Assembly (NCBI RefSeq): GCF_003351045.1
Contig: NZ_QQZY01000002.1
Coordinates: forward strand, 62,001-126,000
Direction: 5' to 3'
Origin: Gaiella occulta
Lineage (GTDB): Bacteria; Actinomycetota; Thermoleophilia; Gaiellales; Gaiellaceae
Length of the DNA stretch: 64,000 nucleotides
Below, piece after piece: positions 54,040 to 62,233 of the stretch (within the stretch, counting starts at the first letter, position 1; every line of letters starts with the position of its first letter). A program made the translations under genes and the position numbers. The notes below the pieces were generated by a model. That model had not been told where the DNA came from, did not search any database, and was given only the letters and a program-made list of their open reading frames with translations.

Positions 54040-54779
54040 GCGGCGTGCGCGTCGCGGTCGTCAGCGGGGCGGCGAGCGGGATCGGACGGGCGATCGCGCA
54101 ACGGCTGCAAGGCGACGGCTGGCGCGTGCTCGCCGTGGACCTCCGTCCCGACGAGGCCGGTCCGGGCGAGCCGTTCGCGGCCGACCTGACGACGCGCGAG
54201 GGGAACCGCGAGGTGGTGGATGCGGCGCTCGCACGGTTCGGTCGTCTCGACGCGGTCGTCGCGAACGCGGGATTCCAGCACGTGGCGCCGGTCGAGGAGT
54301 TCCCGGAGGATCGCTGGGACGCGCTCGTGGCGCTGCTGCTGACGAGCCCGTTCCTGCTCGCGAAGCGGGCCTGGCCCGCGCTCGCGGAGAGCGGCGACGG
54401 GCGCTTCCTCGCGGTGGCGTCGGTGCACGGGCTCGTCGCCTCGCCGTTCAAGGCGGGGTACGTGGCGGCCAAGCACGGCGTGCTGGGGCTCGTGAAGGTG
54501 CTCGCGCTCGAGGGCGCGTCGCGCGGGATCAGCGTGTCCGCGTTGTGCCCCGCGTATGTGCGGACGCCGCTCGTGGAGGCCCAGATCTCCGATCAGGCGC
54601 GGGCGCACTGCCTGCCCGAGCAGCGCGTGCTGGAGGACGTGCTGCTCGCTCCACAGGCGGTGAAGCGGCTGCTCGAGCCCGAGGAGGTGGCGGCGGCGGC
54701 GGCGTTCCTGCTCGGCCCGGACGGGCGCGCCGTGACCGGCGCGCCGCTCGTGCTCGACCTCGGCTGGACGGCACGCTGA
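54036..54779 (+). CDS. Short-chain dehydrogenase/reductase
   Basis: 247 residues. Rossmann motif SGAASGIGRAIA, VVANAGFQH, catalytic Ser in AVASVHGLV and YVAAKHG; the C-terminal CPAYVRTPLV and GRAVTGAPLVLDLGWT resemble 3-hydroxybutyrate dehydrogenase-like SDRs. Asp after the second strand (LAVDLRP) suggests NAD+ preference. Likely oxidises the hydroxyacyl product of the MaoC-like enzyme. It is the last gene of the operon; GTG 54036 overlaps the previous stop. Confidence 0.92.
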   Translation: MSGVRVAVVSGAASGIGRAIAQRLQGDGWRVLAVDLRPDEAGPGEPFAADLTTREGNREVVDAALARFGRLDAVVANAGFQHVAPVEEFPEDRWDALVALLLTSPFLLAKRAWPALAESGDGRFLAVASVHGLVASPFKAGYVAAKHGVLGLVKVLALEGASRGISVSALCPAYVRTPLVEAQISDQARAHCLPEQRVLEDVLLAPQAVKRLLEPEEVAAAAAFLLGPDGRAVTGAPLVLDLGWTAR

Positions 54780-54781
54780 CC

Positions 54782-54797
54782 GCAGCCGCTCGGCTGC
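54782..54797. terminator. Hairpin after the acyl-CoA operon
   Basis: A 6-bp stem GCAGCC/GGCTGC with a 4-base loop starts 3 bp after the SDR stop, between convergent genes. There is no T-run, so only a candidate. Confidence 0.35.
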
Positions 54798-54846
54798 CGG
54801 CCTCGGCCTCCATCACGGGCGCGTCGCGTGTCGTGCGCCGCAGCTC

Positions 54847-55779
54847 CTACGGATCGATGAGGATCGACTCGCCGGCGCTGAGGATGCGGTACTCCTGGCG
54901 CAGGCGCTCGCATTCGGCGATGAACCGAACCGGGCTCGCGGTGTCGGAGCGGAACATCTCGTAGTGGCAGGGGACGGCGATGCGCGCCTGGGCCTCGTGG
55001 GCGAGCCGTGCCGCGTCGGCGCCGTCCATGTTGCCGTGCTTGCCGTTGACGGGGAGGAGGGCGACGTCGACGGCGTGGGGGGCGACCGCCTCGGCGATGC
55101 CCTGCACGCGCCGGGTGTCGCCCGCGTGGTAGAGGATGAAGGGGCCGTTGCGGATCACGTAGCCGACCGCCTCGGGCGCGCCGTCGTGGTAGGCGGGAAC
55201 CGCGGTGATGTGGAAGCCGCCGATCTGGGCGTCCTCGCCCGCGGCGAGCGCGACGGCGGGGGGCTTGCCGGCCCGCTCCTGTGCGAGCGCCTGGGTGCCT
55301 GCGGCGCACACGAGCTGCGCGCCGCCGGAGAGAACGCCCGGGAGCGTGCCGGGATCGAGATGGTCGATGTGGGCATGGCTCGAGGTGACGACGTCGACGA
55401 ACGCGAGCCGCTCCGGCGCGATGACGTTGCGCGTGAGCCGCTCCTGCGGCGTCTCCGCGCCGGCGGACGTCCCGGCCGGCGTGTCGGACAGATACGGGTC
55501 GAGCAGCAGGTGCTCGCCGTCGATCTGCACGAGGAAGCCGCTCTGGCCGAGCCACCAGAGATGGAGGCCGGCCTCCGCGCGTGCGTCCTCGATGTCTGCC
55601 AGCAGGTCGTCGTCGCTGAGCAGCGGCTCGATCAGCTCGCCCGGCGGCGGCAGCTCGGGATGGGTCGGGGGAGGGGCCGGCGGTCCGGCGACCGTCTCCG
55701 CGGCGCGCTGCCTGATCGCGCTCAGGAAGCCGGCGCGCGTGACCGCGGGTCTGCCGGCCGGGGTCTCGTCGGCTTCCAT
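54847..55779 (-). CDS. Metallo-beta-lactamase-fold hydrolase (UlaG/YtnP-like)
   Basis: 310 residues. The metal motif HxHxDH is SSHAHIDHLD, with later ligands in VPAYHDGA, LYHAGDTRR and VPCHYEMF. WWLGQSGFLVQIDGEHLLLDPYLSD is typical of the UlaG-like group that includes lactonases and N-acyl hydrolases. Substrate unknown. It is convergent to the acyl-CoA operon rather than part of it. ATG 55779 used; ATG 55800 also in frame. Confidence 0.88.
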   Translation of the reverse strand: MEADETPAGRPAVTRAGFLSAIRQRAAETVAGPPAPPPTHPELPPPGELIEPLLSDDDLLADIEDARAEAGLHLWWLGQSGFLVQIDGEHLLLDPYLSDTPAGTSAGAETPQERLTRNVIAPERLAFVDVVTSSHAHIDHLDPGTLPGVLSGGAQLVCAAGTQALAQERAGKPPAVALAAGEDAQIGGFHITAVPAYHDGAPEAVGYVIRNGPFILYHAGDTRRVQGIAEAVAPHAVDVALLPVNGKHGNMDGADAARLAHEAQARIAVPCHYEMFRSDTASPVRFIAECERLRQEYRILSAGESILIDP

Positions 55780-55847
55780 CGCCCGGATCCTACGCCCCAT
55801 CGGCCGCGCGGCTCAGGGAGCATGCGACGACGGCCGGTGGAGGGAGC

Positions 55848-55940
55848 ATGACCTCGCCGGACATCGACCTCTCCTCGCTTGCGGACGACGAGCTCGCGGC
55901 GGCGCTCGCCGAGCAGCTCCGGCGGCGAGCCGGCCGCTGA
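55848..55940 (+). CDS. Candidate small protein (30 aa)
   Basis: Reads MTSPDIDLSSLADDEL then a helical AALAEQLRRRAGR tail. GGAGG lies four bases before the ATG. It is divergent from the MBL-fold gene and isolated. Acidic-then-basic helical composition could be a real small protein or chance in GC-rich DNA. Confidence 0.3.
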   Translation: MTSPDIDLSSLADDELAAALAEQLRRRAGR

Positions 55941-56041
55941 CGCGCTCTCGCGCCGTTCCGCCCGGCTGACGCCGCCGCGGCGCTGCTCCGACGCGCCCGA
56001 CCCACGGCTTCGAGCCGGTCGCGCGGGGTCGAGCGGAGGAA

Positions 56042-56114
56042 AGGCCCATACGGGATTCGAACCCGTGCCGCCGCCGTGAGAGGGCGGTGTCCTAGGCCAC
56101 TAGACGAATGGGCC
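56042..56114 (-). tRNA. tRNA-Glu (anticodon CUC)
   Basis: 73-nt cloverleaf on the minus strand. Acceptor GGCCCAT/ATGGGCC pairs fully (56108-56114 with 56043-56049); anticodon stem CCGCC/GGCGG closes the loop CTCTCAC, giving anticodon CUC (codon GAG); T-arm ACGGG-TTCGAAT-CCCGT is perfect. The D-arm TCTAGTGGCCTAGGA is Glu-like. CCA is not encoded, and the discriminator is U. Confidence 0.95.
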
Positions 56115-56183
56115 CTGCGGCGGCTGAGTGTAGCGAAGCTGGATGCTCCGCAGGGCGGCAAGGAGCGGGCGGCGGGGTCGGCG

Positions 56184-56414
56184 TCAGGCGGGAGGCGCGG
56201 GTGCGCCGGCGTCGGCGTCGCGCGCGTCGATGCGGGCCTCGAGCCCGACGCGGATGTCCTCGCCGGTTGCGAGCAGCGTGTCGTAGCGCGCGCGTCGCGG
56301 CGGCAGCTTGACGATGCGCACCGAGTCGTCGCGGTCGCCGTGACAGCGCGCGTACGCGGCCGCCTCGTCGAGGGGCCTCAGGCGCTCACCGCTCCGCCGA
56401 AGCCATGCCACCAC
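56184..56414 (-). CDS. Small hypothetical protein (76 aa)
   Basis: Starts MVAWLRRSGERLRPLDEAAAY and contains RIVKLPPRRARYDTLL and GEDIRVGLEARIDARD. No signal or membrane segment. The coding pattern (third-position GC, ordered helices/strand VRIVKLP) looks genuine. It lies 69 bp upstream of tRNA-Glu on the same strand. No family recognised. Confidence 0.55.
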   Translation of the reverse strand: MVAWLRRSGERLRPLDEAAAYARCHGDRDDSVRIVKLPPRRARYDTLLATGEDIRVGLEARIDARDADAGAPAPPA

Positions 56415-56503
56415 CGGACACCTACCACGTCAGCGCTGCCCTGGGAACCCGGCCGGCCGGCCGGGCTCCGCAGTTTGCGCACGAAACGTGGGGACGTGCG
56501 AGC

Positions 56504-57058
56504 TCAGCTCCACGGCTTGCACGACCACGGGCTCCAGTCGCGACCGGACGCGACGAAGTACCGGTGGGCGGCGCGCACCTGCGCGAGGGCGCTAGGGCCG
56601 TGGCCGAAGAGGCGCCGTTCGCTCGCGCCCATCTGGAACAGGCCGAGGTACTGGCCGTTCTGGGCATCGGTCTGGAAGCCGGACTCGCAGCGGGACACCG
56701 CGAGCGCCTCCGCGCAGTAGCTGCCGAACACCTGGCAGATCACCTCCTGCGGCGACGCCTGTGCGACGGACGCGAGCTGCCGCACCTTGTTCCGTCGCAG
56801 CAGCCGCGCGCGGGTGGCGGCGAGCTTCGACCGGGTGCGGGCGAAGCTCGCCGTGTGGAGTGTCAGCTGCCGCCTGGCCTCGCCGGAAAAGCGCGGGTCG
56901 GAGAGGAGCCAGGGGTGCCGGGCGAAGAACGTGATCACCTGCCGGTCCTTCTTCAGGGTCTGGACGTGGCGCGTCAGCTGTGCGCCGAGGTCGGCACCGG
57001 ACTGCGACTGCGCAGTGGCCGGCACGACGAGCAACATCAGGGCGCACGCGCCCGTCAC
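56504..57058 (-). CDS. Secreted lysozyme/transglycosylase-like protein
   Basis: 184 residues. A short signal peptide (TGACALMLLVVPATAQS) is followed by a helical region (TLHTASFARTRSKLAATRARLL) and a C-terminal lysozyme-like domain: EALAVSRCESGFQTDAQNG with the catalytic-type Glu, QYLGLFQMGASERRLFGHG, then AAHRYFVASGRDWSPWSC. This is the SLT/Rpf-like fold common in actinobacterial peptidoglycan hydrolases. Cys pairs may form disulfides. GTG 57058 start; a structured, AT-rich leader lies upstream. Confidence 0.82.
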   Translation of the reverse strand: MTGACALMLLVVPATAQSQSGADLGAQLTRHVQTLKKDRQVITFFARHPWLLSDPRFSGEARRQLTLHTASFARTRSKLAATRARLLRRNKVRQLASVAQASPQEVICQVFGSYCAEALAVSRCESGFQTDAQNGQYLGLFQMGASERRLFGHGPSALAQVRAAHRYFVASGRDWSPWSCKPWS

Positions 57059-57100
57059 AAGGGCTCTCAGGATCGGACCTCCATCTCGGGGACAGGGCCA

Positions 57101-57173
57101 CGGCTCCGCATGATGCCGGGGAGCCGCTCGTGTCTCTCGCTCGCGAAACCGTAGCTGACGTGCTACAAGCGAG
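57101..57173 (-). promoter_or_regulatory. Structured leader before the lysozyme-like gene
   Basis: Read on the minus strand, CTCGC-TT-GTAGC pairs with GCTAC and GCGAG (57140-57173 region), followed by a second hairpin CGGCTCC/GGAGCCG (57101-57107 with 57120-57126). Two stable hairpins in the untranslated leader suggest post-transcriptional control; peptidoglycan hydrolase genes in actinobacteria often carry riboswitch leaders. I could not confirm a known riboswitch class. Confidence 0.3.
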
Positions 57174-57238
57174 GATGAAAGTCCTTACAAAATCTTTGAA
57201 AAGAGCGTCACGATCGTTGTCATTCCAAGGAACGACAA

Positions 57239-57258
57239 GAGCCCCCTCGCGGGGGCTC
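57239..57258 (-). terminator. Intrinsic terminator of tRNA-Gln
   Basis: Perfect 8-bp stem GAGCCCCC/GGGGGCTC with loop TCGC. On the minus strand it lies just after the tRNA-Gln 3' end and is followed by a T-containing stretch (TCTTGTCGTTCC), a good Rho-independent terminator. Confidence 0.8.
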
Positions 57259-57265
57259 GAGAAGA

Positions 57266-57336
57266 CTGCGGGACAGGGACTCGAACCCCAACTTCCGGAA
57301 CCAGAATCCGGCGTCCTACCATTAGACGATCCCGCA
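57266..57336 (-). tRNA. tRNA-Gln (anticodon CUG)
   Basis: 71-nt cloverleaf on the minus strand. Acceptor TGCGGGA/TCCCGCA pairs fully, with U1-A72 as is usual in tRNA-Gln; anticodon stem CCGGA/TCCGG closes the loop TTCTGGT, giving CUG (codon CAG); T-loop TTCGAGT. Discriminator G. CCA not encoded. An intrinsic terminator follows. Confidence 0.94.
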
Positions 57337-57422
57337 CTGCTCGCGCGGGATCGTAGCAACGCGCCCGCGCCGAGACCCGCGCTGCGCCCCGAGCGAGGGC
57401 GGCCGTAGCGCCCGGCGGCTCG

Positions 57423-58301
57423 TCAGGCGTCGAGGCGGTACACGGGCACGAGCCGCTTCTCGTTCTCCGTGTCGATGTGCGCGATGACCTCCACGTACGG
57501 CTCGAGGCCCGACCCTCGCAGCTTCGCCTTGAGCAGCCCGTCGACCTGGAACAGCCCGGAGGAGTTGTTCATCACGATCTCGATCCTGACCGGCTTGTCG
57601 GCGCCGTCGTCGATGATCACCTCGTCGATCGCGGCAGCCGACAGCGAGTGCATCGACACCGAGCCACGCTCGAACGGAATGCGCGAGCGGCCCTTGGCCA
57701 TGTCGAGCGCGTCGGCGACGCGCAGGATGCCCGCCTCGAGGGCGAGCGGCTCGCCGTCGGAGCGGTGGCTCGTGATCGCCTGCAGCACCTCGGAGACGAC
57801 GACGGTGCGCTCGGGCTCGTCGTAGATGCCGTCGAGCAGCTCGCGCATCTTGGGCTCGGACAGGAAGAGGCTGAAGTCCTCGTGACCGCGCCGGTGCACG
57901 GACATGCCGACGCAGTGCATGAGCGCCGACAGGACGACGACGACCTCGGCGTCGTCGTCGCTCATGCCGTAGTCGCGCACCAGGGACGGCTCCACCCCGT
58001 GCTTGGTGAGCTGGCGCAGCAGCTTCAACGCGATGTTCGCGACGATCTGGATGTGCACCCAGGAGTGGTCGTTGATCTGCATGCGCACGACGGCGTTGAC
58101 GTTCGCGACGTGCCACCACGCCTTCAGCACCGGGTCGCCGTTGGCCCGCTCGAGCACCCTGCGCAGCTTGCGGTTGCCTCGCACGGGCAGCTTGATCTGC
58201 ATGCCGCGGATCGCCTCGGAGGGCGTCAGGCGCGTGTCGCGCACCGCCTCGGCCGACACGGGCTCGTCGATGCGCTGCTCGGTCTCCGGGTCGAGCGTCA
58301 C
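57423..58301 (-). CDS. HD-domain phosphohydrolase-like protein with degenerate HD motif
   Basis: 292 residues. The overall plan follows a family of soluble HD-domain proteins: VHIQIVANIALKLL with the first His (H83), then where H-D is expected the sequence is LMHCVGMSVHRRGHEDFSLF (H129-C130), and RVADALDMAKG with the last Asp. Replacing the metal-binding Asp with Cys may abolish or alter metal catalysis. A C-terminal alpha/beta domain (VRIEIVMNNSSGLFQVDGLL) may bind a ligand. GTG 58301 with AAGGAG eight bases upstream; 43 bp after a membrane-protein gene. Confidence 0.82.
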   Translation of the reverse strand: MTLDPETEQRIDEPVSAEAVRDTRLTPSEAIRGMQIKLPVRGNRKLRRVLERANGDPVLKAWWHVANVNAVVRMQINDHSWVHIQIVANIALKLLRQLTKHGVEPSLVRDYGMSDDDAEVVVVLSALMHCVGMSVHRRGHEDFSLFLSEPKMRELLDGIYDEPERTVVVSEVLQAITSHRSDGEPLALEAGILRVADALDMAKGRSRIPFERGSVSMHSLSAAAIDEVIIDDGADKPVRIEIVMNNSSGLFQVDGLLKAKLRGSGLEPYVEVIAHIDTENEKRLVPVYRLDA

Positions 58302-58344
58302 GGCAAGGGCTCCTTCACGCCGGGCGCGGTCGCGACGGCGGCGC

Positions 58345-59034
58345 TCACGCGTCCGCCGCCCGGCGCTCCACGAGCTTGAAGTACATGATCGTGACCGCGA
58401 TCGCCCCGAACGGCGCGACGATCGCGCCCGAGAGCGCGCCGCCGATCCAGCGGCCGAGCAGGCCGGGGAGGAAGCCGAGGATGCCCGTGAGAACGCTGTC
58501 GGCCACGAGCGAGAGGAGGCCGGTGGCCAGCATCACGCCGAACACCGTCCAGCCGTGCCCGCGCACGAGCTCGCGCGAGCGGGCGAACGCGCCGCCGACG
58601 CCGGTGTGCTCGAGCACGAGCACCGGCGACAGCAGCGCCCACCAGGTGAGCAGCACGAGGCCGGGGACGACGAGGAGGATCATGCCGGCGGCGATACCGA
58701 GCGCTCCGAGGAAGCCGGCCAGGACGAGCTGCCCGAGAAACGGCTTCACCTTCTGGAAGATCTGGTCGGTGGTCGCGTCGAAGGAGCCGTCGCGGACGTC
58801 CTGCACCGCCAGCACGAACGCTCCCTGCAGCCAGAAGCTGCCGACGATGATCACCGCGAACGCCGCCACGCCGACGAGGAACGCCGACAGCGACGAGTTG
58901 GCGCCGACCGACTCCGCGAGCACGGAGCTCGCGAGGTTCGTGATCAGGAAGACGACGGCGGCGAGGAGGAAGAAGCGGGTGAAGAACCTCGTGTAGAGGC
59001 CCCAGGCTTCAGCGAGGACGGAGCCGAGGGTCAT
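58345..59034 (-). CDS. Polytopic membrane protein (glycerophosphodiesterase membrane-domain-like)
   Basis: 229 residues with about six hydrophobic helices, two being FFLLAAVVFLITNLASSVL and GMILLVVPGLVLLTWWALL. The LVVPGLVLLTWWALLSPVLVLE stretch with following FARSRELVRGHGW is typical of the YciC/GDPD-membrane domain group of unknown function. ATG 59034. It probably shares a transcript with the HD-like gene 43 bp downstream. Confidence 0.82.
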   Translation of the reverse strand: MTLGSVLAEAWGLYTRFFTRFFLLAAVVFLITNLASSVLAESVGANSSLSAFLVGVAAFAVIIVGSFWLQGAFVLAVQDVRDGSFDATTDQIFQKVKPFLGQLVLAGFLGALGIAAGMILLVVPGLVLLTWWALLSPVLVLEHTGVGGAFARSRELVRGHGWTVFGVMLATGLLSLVADSVLTGILGFLPGLLGRWIGGALSGAIVAPFGAIAVTIMYFKLVERRAADA

Positions 59035-59119
59035 GGCGCGATCGTAGTCGAGGACGAGCCGGCGCCGAGCCGCCGCGGCGACGTTCGTTCCCGCGCCGCG
59101 AGCTGCCGGGCGTGTGAGA

Positions 59120-59722
59120 TCACCCTGGCGTGGCCGCCCGCGCGAGCTCGCGGCGGGCATGGGCGAGGGCCTTGCCGAGGCGGGCCCGGTTCGTCGGGTC
59201 GCCGAGCCATCCGCTTGCCCCCGACGGGTGCGGCAGCGGGATCACGACCGCGTCGTCGACGACGAAGCTCTTGCCGACGCAGGCCGCGAGGGTCGGGGCG
59301 CCGACGAGCGCCCGCGCGGCGAGACCTCCGACCGTCACCACGAGCGGGAGGCGCAGGAGGCGCAGCTCTTCTCGCCACCAGGGAGCGCAGAGCGTGCGCT
59401 CCGCCGCCGTGGGCGTGCGGTCGCCGCGCCCGGACGGCGGCCGTCCCGGATAGCAGCGCGTGACCGACGCGCAGTAGAACGTCGCGTAGAACGCCTCCTC
59501 GTCGAGACCGAGCCAGCGGCGGAGCGTCGCGCCGGCGCGCCCCCGCCACGGGCGCCCCTCGGCCCCCTCGACGATCCCCGGCGCCTGTCCGAGGAGAAAG
59601 GCGCGCGGGTCGGTGGCCCGCTCGATCACGGGCGTGGAGGCGATCGGGAAGCCGGCCTGCGCGCATCTGCGGCAGGCCGCGAGATCGCGGTGCAGGGCTG
59701 CGATCGATCGGTAGCGGGTCAC
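59120..59722 (-). CDS. Uracil-DNA glycosylase, Fe-S cluster type (family 4/5)
   Basis: 200 residues. Active-site motif A FLLGQAPGIVEG, the GRPWRGRAGATLRRWLG segment, and motif B PLPHPSGAS with the catalytic His. Four Cys (CRRC near the N-terminus, then in YCASVTRC and RTLCAPW) can ligate a 4Fe-4S cluster. It removes uracil or related bases from DNA. GTG 59722, 22 bp from the divergent formimidoyltransferase gene; it is a second base-excision enzyme in the window besides nfo. Confidence 0.92.
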   Translation of the reverse strand: MTRYRSIAALHRDLAACRRCAQAGFPIASTPVIERATDPRAFLLGQAPGIVEGAEGRPWRGRAGATLRRWLGLDEEAFYATFYCASVTRCYPGRPPSGRGDRTPTAAERTLCAPWWREELRLLRLPLVVTVGGLAARALVGAPTLAACVGKSFVVDDAVVIPLPHPSGASGWLGDPTNRARLGKALAHARRELARAATPG

Positions 59723-59744
59723 GGCGGCTCGTAGAGTAGGGCAG

Positions 59745-60623
59745 GTGACGCCGCTCGAGTCTGTTCCGAACGTGTCCGAGGGGCGCGACCCCGCGGTGGT
59801 CGCCGCGCTCGCAGCCGCGTTCTCGGGGTCGGCGCACCTGCTCGACGTGCACTCGGACGCCGACCATCACCGCTCGGTGCTCACGCTCGTCGCCGACGAC
59901 GACGCACTCGTCGACTCGCTCGTCGCCGGCATCGCGGCCGCGGCGTCGCTCGTCGACCTGACCGAGCACACCGGCATCCACCCGCGCGTCGGCGCCGCCG
60001 ACGTCGTCCCTCTCGTGCCGCTCGACGGCGACATGGGGCGAGCGCGACGGGCGGCTCTCGAGGTGGGTCGGCGGGTGGGCGGGGAGCTCGGCCTGCCCGT
60101 CTTCCTCTACGGCGAGAGCGGCGGCGGGCGCCGGCCGGCGTTCTTCCGGCGCGGCGGCCCGGACGAGCTGCAGCGACGCGTCGACGCGGGCGAGCTCGCG
60201 CCGGACTTCGGCCCCGCGCGGCTGCACCCGACCGCGGGCGCGGTGCTCGTCGGCGCGCGCCCGCTGCTCGTCGCCTTCAACCTCGAGCTCGCGGAGGACG
60301 ACCTTGCCGCCGCGCGGGCGATCGCGGCGGCCGTGCGCACGTCGAGCGGCGGCATGCCGGGCGTGCAGGCGCTCGGGCTGCGTCTCCCCTCGACCGGCAC
60401 GGTGCAGGTGTCGCTGAACGTCATCGACGTCGCCGCCGCGCCGCTCGCCGACGTCGTCGCGCGCGTCCGCGAGGAGGCCGCCGCACGGGGGGTCACGGTC
60501 GCGCGCGGGGAGCTCGTCGGCCTGCTGCCGGAAGCGGCCGCGGCACCGGCCGGAGCGCTCGCGCTCGAGGCGCTGCCCGACGACCGCGTGCTCGAGCGCC
60601 GGCTGCGCGCGCTCGGGCTCTAG
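59745..60623 (+). CDS. Glutamate formimidoyltransferase
   Basis: 292 residues. FTCD N-terminal domain: ESVPNVSEGRDPAVVAAL, LLDVHSDADHHRSVLTL, DLTEHTGIHPRVGAADVVPLVPL, PVFLYGESG and VGARPLLVAFNLEL. Transfers the formimino group of formiminoglutamate to tetrahydrofolate, the last step of one histidine-degradation route. It precedes hutH by 80 bp on the same strand. GTG start. Confidence 0.95.
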   Translation: MTPLESVPNVSEGRDPAVVAALAAAFSGSAHLLDVHSDADHHRSVLTLVADDDALVDSLVAGIAAAASLVDLTEHTGIHPRVGAADVVPLVPLDGDMGRARRAALEVGRRVGGELGLPVFLYGESGGGRRPAFFRRGGPDELQRRVDAGELAPDFGPARLHPTAGAVLVGARPLLVAFNLELAEDDLAAARAIAAAVRTSSGGMPGVQALGLRLPSTGTVQVSLNVIDVAAAPLADVVARVREEAAARGVTVARGELVGLLPEAAAAPAGALALEALPDDRVLERRLRALGL

Positions 60624-60703
60624 GCCGTGGTCGACGCCTCCTGCGGGGCGGCGCTTCGGCGCGGAGCGCCTCCGCATCGCGCCCGCGCGTAGACTCGCCC
60701 TCC

Positions 60704-62233
60704 GTGGACGACGCGCTGCTCCTGACCGGCGACGACCTGACCGTGGACGACGTCTGGGACGTGGCCGTCGGAGGGCGCGCCGTCGCGCTCTCCGCGACGG
60801 CGAAGGAGAAGATGACGGCCTCCCGGGCGCTGCTCGAAGAGAGCAGAGGCGAGCACACCTACGGCGTCAACACCGGTTTCGGCCGCTTCGTCTCCGAGTC
60901 GATCCCCGACGACCAGGCCGAGGAGCTGCAGCTACGCCTCCTGCGCAGCCATGCCTGCGGCGTCGGCGCGCCCTATCCCGACGAGGTCGTGCGCGCGGCG
61001 ATGTTGCTGCGCGCGAACGCCCTCGCCAAGGGGTACTCGGGCGCGCGCGTGACGACGGTCGAGCTGCTGCTCGCGATTCTCGACGCCGGCGTCGTCCCGT
61101 ACGTGCCCGCCCGTGGCTCGGTCGGCGCCAGCGGCGACCTCGCGCCGCTCGCGCACCTGGCGCTGCCGCTCGTCGGCGAGGGTGAGGCATGGGTCGGCGG
61201 CGAGCGAGTGCCGGGAGCCGAGGCGCTCGCGCGCGCGGGGCTCGAGCCGGTGCGCCTCGCGGCGAAGGAGGGGCTCTCGCTCGTCAACGGCACCCAGTTC
61301 ATGACGGCGATGGCCGCGCTCGGTCTCGTGCGCGGGCGCCGGCTGGCCATCGCCGCGGACATCGCCTGCTCCATGTCGCTCGAAGCGCTGCAGGGCTCGC
61401 TCGCGAGCTTCGAGGAGGCGATCCACAGGGCGCGGCCCCATCCGGGGCAGCTCGCGTCGGCGGCGAACGTGCGCCGGCTGCTCGAGGGCTCCGCGATCAT
61501 CGAGTCGCACCGCTGGTGCGACAAGGTGCAGGACGCCTACTCGCTGCGCTGCGCGCCGCAGGTGCACGGTGCGTCGCGCGACCTGCTCGACTACGTCGGC
61601 CGCACGGTCGCCGTCGAGATCAACGCCGCCACCGACAACCCGCTCGTCCTCCTCGACGAGGGCACGATCGTCTCCAACGGCAACTTCCACGGCCAGCCCG
61701 TCGCGTTCGCGCTCGACTGCCTCGCGATCGCCGTCGCGGAGCTCGCGAGCATCTCCGAGCGGCGCGTCGAGCGCATGGTCAACCCGAGCCTGTCCGACGG
61801 TCTGCCCGCCTTCCTCACGCGCGAGGGTGGCATCAACTCCGGGTTCATGATCCTCCAGTACGTCTCGGCGGCGCTCGTGTCCGAGAACAAGGCGCTCGCC
61901 CATCCCGCCAGCGTCGATTCGATCCCGACGAGCGCCGGGCAGGAGGATCACGTCTCGATGGGCAACGCCGCCGGGTTGAAGGCGCTGCAGGTTCTCGCCA
62001 ACGCCGAGGCGTCGTTGGCGATCGAGCTGCTCGCCGGCGCGCAGGCGGTCGAGTTCCTCGCCCCGCTCGAGCCGGGACGTGGGGTTGCCTGCGCCCGAGC
62101 CTTCGTTCGCACGCTGTCGCAGCGGCTACGGGAGGACAGGTCGCTCTCGGCCGACATCGAGCGCATGGCGGCTGCGCTGCGCGACGGCAGCCTCGCCGCC
62201 GCCGTCGAGTCGGAGATCGGAGCGCTCGGCTGA
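60704..62233 (+). CDS. hutH: Histidine ammonia-lyase
   Basis: 509 residues. MIO-forming tripeptide A142-S143-G144 in GSVGASGDLAPLAHLAL, YGVNTGFGRF, EGLSLVNGTQFMT, QDAYSLRCAPQVHGASRDLL, TDNPLV and SAGQEDHVSMG are diagnostic. Converts histidine to urocanate and ammonia. GTG start; its TGA overlaps the following ATG (TGATG). Confidence 0.97.
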   Translation: MDDALLLTGDDLTVDDVWDVAVGGRAVALSATAKEKMTASRALLEESRGEHTYGVNTGFGRFVSESIPDDQAEELQLRLLRSHACGVGAPYPDEVVRAAMLLRANALAKGYSGARVTTVELLLAILDAGVVPYVPARGSVGASGDLAPLAHLALPLVGEGEAWVGGERVPGAEALARAGLEPVRLAAKEGLSLVNGTQFMTAMAALGLVRGRRLAIAADIACSMSLEALQGSLASFEEAIHRARPHPGQLASAANVRRLLEGSAIIESHRWCDKVQDAYSLRCAPQVHGASRDLLDYVGRTVAVEINAATDNPLVLLDEGTIVSNGNFHGQPVAFALDCLAIAVAELASISERRVERMVNPSLSDGLPAFLTREGGINSGFMILQYVSAALVSENKALAHPASVDSIPTSAGQEDHVSMGNAAGLKALQVLANAEASLAIELLAGAQAVEFLAPLEPGRGVACARAFVRTLSQRLREDRSLSADIERMAAALRDGSLAAAVESEIGALG

